From positions 53,021,369-53,081,368 of the forward strand of contig OX442314.1 of assembly GCA_949358305.1 (NCBI GenBank): a stretch of 60,000 bases of DNA, given 5' to 3'. This DNA is from Strigamia acuminata. Lineage: Eukaryota > Arthropoda > Chilopoda > Geophilomorpha > Linotaeniidae. Shown one piece after another: positions 54,601 through 60,000 of the stretch. The position numbers were made by a program, and so were the translations under genes. Under the pieces are notes generated by a model that was given only the letters and a program-made list of their open reading frames with translations, searched no databases and was not told where the DNA came from. The first letter of the stretch is position 1, and every line of letters begins with the position of its first letter.

Positions 54601-56545
54601 TCTTACCATCGATCCCAATGGGCATGTTCTCGGGGCCATTCTTGATAGCGTACGTTATTTCCGCATTTTCGCCGTCATCCGCGTCGTACGCCTGAACGCG
54701 CACTATATTAGTCCCGACCGGCACGTTTTCCGTAACGGACTCCTGGAATACTGTCGTGTAAAACTTCGGCTCGTTGTCGTTCACGTCCTGAACGTTCACC
54801 AAAACCTGAGTGGTGTTCGAGCGCGACGGGGATCCGCTGTCCTGGGCGCGGACTATCAGCCGGTAACTCTTCATGCTTTCGTAGTCCAGCGGCGACAGTA
54901 TTCTAATGTGTCCGTTAGCGCCATCGATCGTGAAGTGACCCTGCGTGTTCCCGCCGATTATGGAATACCGGATGACGCTGTTCGCCCCGATGTCTCTATC
55001 CGTCGCATTGACCACCGCCACGACCGGGTTTTTCATCCAATCGACGTCTTCGGGCACCAGCACGCTGTAAGTGCGCCGACTGAACTGCGGGTAGTTGTCG
55101 TTGTCGTCCAAAACCGACACCGACACCGTCGCCGTCGCGCTCTTCCTGTTGGCCAAGTGCGCCTGATCGCTGGCCAGAACCAGCACTTTGTAATGGTCAG
55201 TCCTTTCCCTGTCCAAAGGCAGATGCGTCGTCAGAATGCCGCTGCGCGAATCGATGCGGAAAGCCTCGTTCGCGCCGTTCAAGTTCAAAATGCTGTAAAT
55301 GATGTCCGCGTTCAGTCCGCCGTCGTGGTCGGTCGCTCTGACCGTCACGACGGTCGACCCGACCGAAACGCTCTCCCTCACGCTCGTCTCGTACGTTTCC
55401 TGCTCGAACACGGGCGGATGATCGTTCTCGTCGACCACGTTGATCTGCAGCGTGGTGGTCGCCGACAGCGGCGGGTCGCCATTGTCCACGGCCACGATGC
55501 GAAAAACGTGCATGTCCATGTACTCCCGGTCCAGCTTGACCGTCGTCGTGACCACGGCCGAATTCTCGTCTATTTTGAACATGTTTTGGCTGCGCGTGTC
55601 CATGAACGCCTGCATGGAATACGTGATCGGGTCGTGGTTCGGGTCCGACGCCGTCACGGTCGTCACGACCAACCCCTTGTCGTTCTCCTCGGGCACGTGC
55701 GCCGTGTACTGCACGCTGTCGAAGTACGGCGATTTGTTCTCGAACGTCCGCCGCAGTCGCACCATCACTTTCCGCCGCTGCACGTTGTTGTCGAAGTTGT
55801 CCACGCCGGTCGGATGGAACAGAACGACCAGAGCGTGATCCGACCACGCCGCGCCGCACTTGAGTCTGAACCTCACTCCGATCTTCCAGCTGTCCTCGTG
55901 GCCGCACCAGTCGACGGCCGAGACGAGGTCGCCGCCGCTGCGCTCCACCTTGAAGCGAATGTCGTCCGGGTTTTCGTAGAACACGGAGCAGTTGGCGACG
56001 CCGCGCGGCAAAATCCCGTTCAAATTGAGCACCAACTGGCTGCGTCTGAAGCACATGCCGACGACCTCGAGCCTGCGCACGGCCACGGTCACGATGACGG
56101 GATCGATCACGTTTCGCGGCGGATTTACGGAGGCGTATTTGCGCCGGCAATTCCCGCCCGCGAAGCTGAGCTCGACGGGGCTCGACGTGTAATCGATCAT
56201 CTGCAGCGGCGAGTCGTGCTTGATTTTCTCCCTCGATTCGACGTACACGACCAGTTTCGCGCACACGAGCGGCGTCGCCAGACTCAGTATGCCCGTGCTC
56301 GCGTTTACATGCACGACTTGATGCGCATAACTCATGGTGCGGTGATTGTCGAATTTGTAGCTCCGCTGCCCGCCTAAGCTGGCGTCAAAAAGCGGCGAAC
56401 CGGGCGTGGTGTTTAGCACCGGCACCGTGAAAAACGAGTGGACGATGGGGATTGATGAGAGAAGCAACACGAGTACCATTGGGCTGGCCATATTGGGGCC
56501 GCGGGCGGCTGCGAGGCATCGGGCCGGTTGCGCGGCCACCATCAT
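40684..56545 (-). CDS. CELSR/Flamingo (starry night) adhesion GPCR, 32 exons
   Basis: Exons (high to low): 56545-52969, 51034-50835, 50769-50620, 50558-50384, 50323-50198, 50140-49915, 49853-49649, 49226-48952, 48887-48733, 48519-48353, 47617-47471, 47401-47285, 47203-46781, 46724-46541, 46290-45821, 45755-45569, 45158-44822, 44749-44579, 44132-43781, 43703-43550, 43481-43415, 43356-43290, 43232-43153, 43072-42904, 42673-42578, 42513-42276, 42161-41955, 41891-41841, 41779-41666, 41606-41478, 41086-40864, 40702-40684. All junctions are GT-AG with matching phases, giving about 3085 aa, within the family range. The order signal peptide, nine cadherins, MAD10-like region, EGF/LamG, laminin-EGF, HRM, GAIN/GPS, 7TM, tail is diagnostic of Flamingo/CELSR, a homophilic planar-polarity and axon-guidance receptor. 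The likely start may be the ATG at 56491, which directly precedes the signal peptide. The final exon is uncertain. Confidence 0.95.
42732..42885. mobile_element. Short derivative of the 17340-18055 MITE, in a CELSR intron
   Basis: Ends GGTGCATTCTAAAAGTCATT and AATGACTTTTTGAATGCGGC resemble the termini of the larger element. Shared interior: 'gaacgaccc', 'aacaacccaatttttcgag' and the GTGTAAAnnnGTTTACACTCG hairpin. TA remains only on the right. Located between exons 24 and 25. Confidence 0.8.
42904..44132 (-). other. CELSR exons 19-24: GPS end and seven-transmembrane domain
   Basis: TM1 (CVISSLVLLFVAFIVFCAL) and TM2 (MTICIFVTELVFLVAL) are in exon 19, TM3 (FLHYFFLCEFSWVLLEAVHL) in exon 20, TM4 (IPAIIVGLSVGV) in exon 21, TM5 across exons 22-23, TM6 (LPLMGAAWILAMLAV) and TM7 (FEIFSLLQGLYVFLGYCVF) in exon 24. 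Typical adhesion-class 7TM with FL.EF.W.L.EA.HLY in TM3. Confidence 0.93.
44579..46290 (-). other. CELSR exons 15-18: hormone-receptor motif and GAIN domain
   Basis: Exon 15 opens with HRM (CPRSFSNGIWWERTYFGKK, then FCDSENGWEETNLFNC). GAIN helices follow (exons 15-16), then the beta-rich GAIN part (exon 17: VVLPLSVLGIKY) and the first half of GPS (exon 18: MNPQCVYWKGDS). GPS is completed in exon 19 with TEGCETL and CNHLSSFAVLID. The HLS tripeptide is the expected autoproteolysis site between L and S. Confidence 0.93.
45233..45396. repeat. Inverted repeat in CELSR intron 16
   Basis: CCTATTAACCCGCTTTAAGC (from 45233) pairs imperfectly with the region ending GGGGTAATAGG (45396), arms of about 26 bp around a 112-nt loop. 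Could be a small foldback element or an RNA structure of the 410-nt intron. Confidence 0.7.
46378..46414. repeat. hAT-like end fragment in a CELSR intron
   Basis: CAGGGCTGAACTGGGAACAA and following bases match, inverted, 20541-20577. No partner end found. Confidence 0.5.
46541..51034 (-). other. CELSR exons 2-14: membrane-proximal cadherin-like, EGF, laminin-G and laminin-EGF modules
   Basis: Exons 2-3 hold the conserved post-cadherin segment (VTVRLNEMSQEGFLSPLYN, then SVKKSDNPEDYFYSP). Exons 4-6: EGFs, with CVREPCPYFEEC, CYSNPCGQNGSC and CGTNVCRGGSNC. Exons 7-8: LamG1 (NGLLLYNGRYNEKHDFIALE, GVSDGEWHTVEI). Exon 9: EGF (CKNGGTCREVWGRFLCDC). Exons 10-12: LamG2. Exon 13: EGFs (CRHNPCLNGGTC) and start of laminin-EGF. 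Exon 14: laminin-EGF (CNCYLTGSFSKQC). Order matches the CELSR ectodomain. Confidence 0.93.
47745..48075. repeat. ~31-bp minisatellite in a CELSR intron
   Basis: About ten imperfect copies of a unit built from 'aaatttgtcaaaatcttta' plus 'tgaaaattcatg', between exons 10 and 11. Non-coding. Confidence 0.9.
51035..52968. other. CELSR intron 1
   Basis: A 1934-nt AT-rich intron, the longest in the gene. Contains short 'tttttagtcat' repeats (51065-51170). No gene or transposon recognised. Confidence 0.6.
52969..56545 (-). other. CELSR exon 1: signal peptide, N-terminal region, nine cadherin repeats
   Basis: A single 3577-nt exon. Signal peptide MVLVLLLSSIPIVHS, then about 220 residues of divergent N-terminus, then cadherins from SPYFDSVQY. 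Linker motifs mark the ends of repeats 1-8: DENDHPPVF, DDNDNYPQF, DVNDNEPKF, DINDNDPVF, DANTHRPMF, DVNDNPPKF, DVNDNPPKF, DVNDNAPVL. The ninth repeat lacks a standard linker, as in other CELSRs, and the DANTHRP variant is also a family trait. Repeats bind Ca2+ and mediate homophilic adhesion. The exon is much more GC-rich than its surroundings. Confidence 0.95.
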
Positions 56546-57310
56546 CCGTCGCGATCGCGCTGCGTGTCGGCGTCTCCTGCAGCGACGTTCGGTGTTGCTC
56601 GGTTGCGGCTGGATGAGCGGACGAGCATGTTTGGGGCTCGAGATGTTGGCTCGTTGTTGTTGGAGTCACATTCCGGCTAGAGCCATTGCGCCGCGGCCTG
56701 CGCTGTCAAAAGTACAAGGTTAATAGACGAGGTGTGGGGAAAAAATGCAAGGTCAAATTATTCGTGATCGCACAGGTGAAGCGATGTTAGGTGACGTCAT
56801 GGGGGAGCTCGAGGGATGATTGGTCAAAGAGAGGTTGATTGCTCGTTTGGATTGATTTTTCGTTTCGTTTTGTTTTGGTGGGTCGTTTTTTTGGGGGTTT
56901 TATTTTTATTTTGGTGGTTTTTGTTTTGGTTTGGGTGGTATGGGTGGAAATTGTTTGGGTTTTGGTTTAGGTGAATTCATTTGTTTGTTTTTTGGACCGT
57001 TGGGACTGTTGGCGCCATCTGTGTTCGGTTGTTTCGGGACTTGTTTTATTGATTTGAGTAGTGAGGTGGGAGAGGTGATAGGGGAAAACATAATACGGAG
57101 TAGAAGAATATATTTAGATGAATTTCATCTAATTTCGATACAATTTGGGGCTTGTTTGCCGCTTTCAACGTCAAATTGTGATCTTTTCCCATCTAATAAA
57201 GACTATTTTCCGTCTAAAAACGCTTTTTCTACTACTTTGTTGCATTTTAGCATCGAAAAAATAGATTTTTCTACAAAGAAAAAATATTTTTTTTGCATCA
57301 AAACATAGAA
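56546..57310. other. Upstream region of the CELSR gene
   Basis: 56546-56720 is GC-rich, probably 5' UTR or promoter. 56820-57000 is G/T-rich, and 57003-57059 is the inverted 57-nt element. No ORF supported. Confidence 0.5.
57003..57059 (-). repeat. 57-nt element, right copy (inverted)
   Basis: Reverse complement of 40228-40284 with one mismatch, including GGCGCCATCT. It lies about 460 bp upstream of the CELSR start codon, so the two copies bracket the gene in opposite orientation. Confidence 0.85.
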
Positions 57311-57312
57311 AA

Positions 57313-57568
57313 AAAATGGATTTTTGCATCAAAAAATGGATTTTTTGCATCGAAAAATGGATTTTTGCATCGAAAAATGGATTTTTGCATCGAAAAATGG
57401 ATTTTTGCATCGAAAAATGGATTTTTGCATCGAAAAATGGATTTTTGCATCGAAAAATGGATTTTTGCATCGAAAAATGGATTTTTGCATCGAAAAATGG
57501 ATTTTTGCATCGAAAAATGGATTTTTGCATCGAAAAATGGATTTTTGCATCGAAAAATGGATTTTTGT
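57313..57568. repeat. 20-bp satellite, about 13 copies
   Basis: Unit ATTTTTGCATCGAAAAATGG, exactly periodic from ~57350 to 57560 and slightly degenerate at the left edge. All frames are open because the unit has no stop in any register, so the overlapping ORFs here are artefacts. Confidence 0.97.
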
Positions 57569-58549
57569 GAGCATAAAAATGTTATTACTTACAAGTCTGG
57601 TTATGTTTTAAAAAAGTTACTGTCATGGCACCATGAATGATATTTGCATCCAATTCCTACAGAATAACACAAAGGTGTTATCACATGTCAGGCAGCTTTT
57701 AACATTTTTTAAAGCATATGATAATACTGACGATTTTCACCACTTACATCTGCCGGGTGAAGGTTTTGTTAAATGTCTCGAGATGTGTGACAATCTGCTT
57801 AACGAAAATTTTGCTAAAGTTATTGAAAAAGAAAATATTTCACAGACTGTGTACCTTAACAAATAACCAATCTGTTGTTGTATTCCCTTCAACCTGCAAA
57901 AATGCAAAATTATTTGTAATGTGTTTATTTTATATGATCAAAATTCATAAGAAGTTAAAAGAAATTAATGGATAAATGAGGAATGTTAAAAATAAGAAAA
58001 GGAAATATTTAAAAATTACTAGTCAGTAAATAAATACATAGTTTAGCAAACACATCATTGAGTAGTTAATTTTTTTAGCTCCATTTGAACCACATCGAAG
58101 CTTCGAAGAAAAATTAGAAGCCATTCCCTCCTTGTTTCGTTGCTTGTTGCCACAGAATCACCATCGCCGCCGCTGGTCACGCTGCAGTCGCTGTGACACA
58201 ACAATCACTTCAGTAAACATCAAAGCCGGTGGGCGGAGTGGCCATTCTGTGGTTTCGTCATCGGACAAAGAATATGGATACTTGCAACAAACGAATATAT
58301 CCAATGCGGCGATCCGGGTCTTACTATTTAATATTTAGAATAAATACCAAATAATTACCGTTGAGATGCCGTATAGGACTTCTACTCAGCGGCCAAGTTT
58401 GTCTAGGGGAAATGATTTTAACACATTAAAAATATTAAGAGAAAATCGATTTAATTGTGCAATTAAATAATAACACAATGAAACTGGCAAAATGTCTTCT
58501 TTAACACAACGGTTTGGGTCGGCTCCAAAGATGGCGTCGCGTGAGCAAC
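57569..58549. other. Region between satellite and hairpin array
   Basis: A 77-codon ORF at 57633-57866 (+) has protein-like composition (LPGEGFVKCLEMCDNLLNE) but no recognised domain; it may be transposon debris. The rest is AT-rich up to 58080, then unique sequence with a 68-codon ORF at 58132-58338 of no recognised family. Confidence 0.4.
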
Positions 58550-58707
58550 GATTTTGGCAGAGCAAGCTCGACACCAAAATCTACCTCGAAATTCACCCTA
58601 ATTTCCGCGGAGCACGCTCGACACGGAAATTAGTCTAACACAATTGTTCTTGTGGAGCAAGCTCGACACAAGAATCCTCAATTGACAGAGCAAGCTCAAT
58701 GTCAATT
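58550..58707. repeat. Array of four hairpins: one core, four different stems
   Basis: A core C[AG]GAGCA[AC]GCTCGACA recurs four times with 36-49 nt spacing. Each copy is flanked by a different exact inverted repeat: GATTTTGG (58550-58557 with 58574-58581), CTAATTTCCG (58598-58607 with 58624-58633), TTCTTG (58647-58652 with 58669-58674) and AATTGA (58680-58685 with 58702-58707). The core itself can form GAGC/GCTC. It lies 70 bp upstream of the RNase H sequence. Confidence 0.9.
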
Positions 58708-58776
58708 CACACAGCGAATAATAGCTTTCATCACACTTAGTAATCAAAGCAAGAAGGCTATTCTGTACAAATAAGA

Positions 58777-59936
58777 CTTCAAAGATTACCGGGCCGTCAA
58801 CTCTGACGGGTCCAAAAGCTATGAAAAGTGGGAAGTAGCCGCCGTGTGTTGTGGAAGAACCATTTCCAAAGTTTTAAATGGAAATGGAAATGCCATTTGT
58901 TGCCAGCAAGTCGGAGTATTTTTCTTTTCTAATTTTGTTAAATTGAGGTCTGTTTTCTCATTTTCTTGAAGGTTTAGTTCCTGAATTCTAAAAATAAGTT
59001 TCTAAACGAATACCTATTGCCTTGATTCAAATTTTAACTGTGTTATTTTGTGTATTCATTAACAAGTTTTCATTATTTTGTGGTATTAGTTTATATTATT
59101 CATGTATTTTTATGCAGTTGTAATTTTGAATTTGTTCCAGTTGACTCTGCGTGCTTTCTGATTGGTTGTTCTCAATCTAGAACAAGAATCCCTTTTTTTA
59201 AGCGTTTTTTAAGTGTTTCTCAACATGGTTACCATTACATTTATTGTTCTTTTGATTCTTGTGATCTCATTGATGTATTTCATTTCATTTTTATTGCTGG
59301 TTTTGTGTTTTGCCAAGCTTAATGCAATTTTTTGTTCCTCTGTTGCTTGGCAACGATTCAGTGCTAAGTTGTTATTTTTTCGTTTTTATGCTTTGCCCGT
59401 GCGAGTATATTGTTACTGCGCATGGTCTCTTTTAGTTTAACCAACTTCGAATCAGTTCTACAACTGTTGTTGAAGAATAAAGTTCATGTGTTTTGTTCTC
59501 CTTGCTTGTTTTAATTTTGACATGCGAGTAGTTACCCTTTTTCTACCCAAATTCAACAATGCCGCCACTGACTGGATTGCTGCTCGTATGCTCCATCATT
59601 TTTGTTTCTCATCGTTTCGAGGTAAAACGAGAGTTTTTACCGAGTTCATCGCTACGCGCCAGTTTAACTGCATTACCATTCGAGGCGGAAGTCAAAGGAA
59701 TCCGCCTGGCACTGCAGCACGTCATAGACTGCAATCACGAAAAAGTATTCATTTATACAGATTGCTTAGACGCGCTGGAGAGTCTGAGTTCGCACAAACC
59801 TGAAGTGTCATTACTCATAGATTTACTATTTTATGCTAAACAGGTCGGTTGTGACGTTCGTTTCTGTTTGACACCTAGCCACAAAAGTATCCTGGAAAAC
59901 GAGGAGGCAGACGAGGCGGCAAGATCTGCACGGTAA
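58777..59936 (+). pseudogene. Retroelement RNase H domain, split, running to the window edge
   Basis: 58777-58900 encodes the first RNase H strand (VNSDGSKSYEKWEVAAV). 59650-59936 encodes the rest (FEAEVKGIRLALQHV, VFIYTDCLDALESL, ENEEADEAARSAR), supplying the Asp, Glu, Asp and Asp metal ligands. The ~750 nt between them lack a clean frame, so they are an intron or insertion. A donor GTAAGT follows at 59935 and an acceptor TTTTTTCAG near 59985, suggesting continued splicing or a chance match. Probably LINE ORF2, though an LTR element is possible. The reverse transcriptase is not visible. Confidence 0.6.
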
Positions 59937-60000
59937 GTTAAGGACGATTAATTACATAATTTTACATTTTTTTTTGTTTTTTTCAGAGACAAACAGAAAC

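Noticed and set aside
55197-56264. 355-codon minus-strand ORF
   Set aside because: Alternate frame of CELSR exon 1; Arg-rich, no domain.
53906-56377. 823-codon plus-strand ORF
   Set aside because: Exactly antisense to the CELSR cadherin exon; Arg/His-rich product with no domain, explained by GC-rich codon usage of the real gene.
57171-57640. Several long ORFs on both strands and a CRISPR-like look
   Set aside because: They are the 20-bp satellite read in different frames; no spacers, and the genome is eukaryotic.
58550-58707. CRISPR-like repeat array
   Set aside because: The segments flanking the core are inverted copies of each other rather than independent spacers; eukaryotic context.
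1-60000. tRNA or rRNA genes
   Set aside because: No B-box-like GGTTCGANTCC with a foldable cloverleaf and no rRNA-like conserved sequence was found by reading.

Overview
This is an AT-rich animal genome window (spliced genes, short introns of about 57-65 nt beside longer ones, abundant transposons). A Flamingo/CELSR adhesion-GPCR gene and DEG/ENaC channel sequences show a metazoan. The sequence suggests an invertebrate, probably a protostome, but I cannot name the species. No rRNA, tRNA or CRISPR was seen.

Left part (1-10.6 kb). A one-exon MULE-type transposase ORF (174-3404) carries a SWIM finger, AT-hook, Ulp1-like protease and PHD finger. A gene at 4447-10540 follows that encodes two DEG/ENaC subunits in tandem. 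One uninterrupted exon (6532-7351) runs from TM2 of the first subunit into TM1 of the second, and intron phases repeat between the halves. Its introns hold a rearranged LTR and a mariner-type MITE.

Middle (10.6-22.1 kb). This is repeat-rich intergenic DNA: a 21-bp minisatellite, an hAT-type MITE with an 8-bp target duplication, a ~1 kb dispersed repeat (second copy at 39.3 kb), a TA-flanked palindromic MITE, Ty1/copia debris and a poly(A)-tailed retrocopy.

Nested mobile block (22.2-35.9 kb). A decayed MULE transposase gene is split by a 12.9 kb Ty3/gypsy element on the minus strand (LTRs 34982-35612 and 22672-24425, 4-bp target duplication ACGT). The left LTR is itself split by an hAT-like MITE with an 8-bp target duplication. 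The gypsy element has gag, pol (one +1 frame break before the integrase C-terminus), and a third, apparently spliced gene of about 945 codons that does not look like env.

Right part (36-60 kb). A frameshifted gene of an unrecognised family, a solo LTR, an hAT transposase remnant and the second ~1 kb repeat come first. Then comes a complete minus-strand CELSR/Flamingo gene (40684-56545; 32 exons, all splice phases consistent, about 3085 aa): signal peptide, nine cadherin repeats, EGF/laminin-G, HRM, GAIN/GPS, seven TM helices and cytoplasmic tail. A 57-nt sequence lies inverted on both sides of this gene. Beyond it are a 20-bp satellite, an array of four hairpins with one shared core and four different self-complementary stems, and an RNase H-bearing retroelement fragment running off the window.
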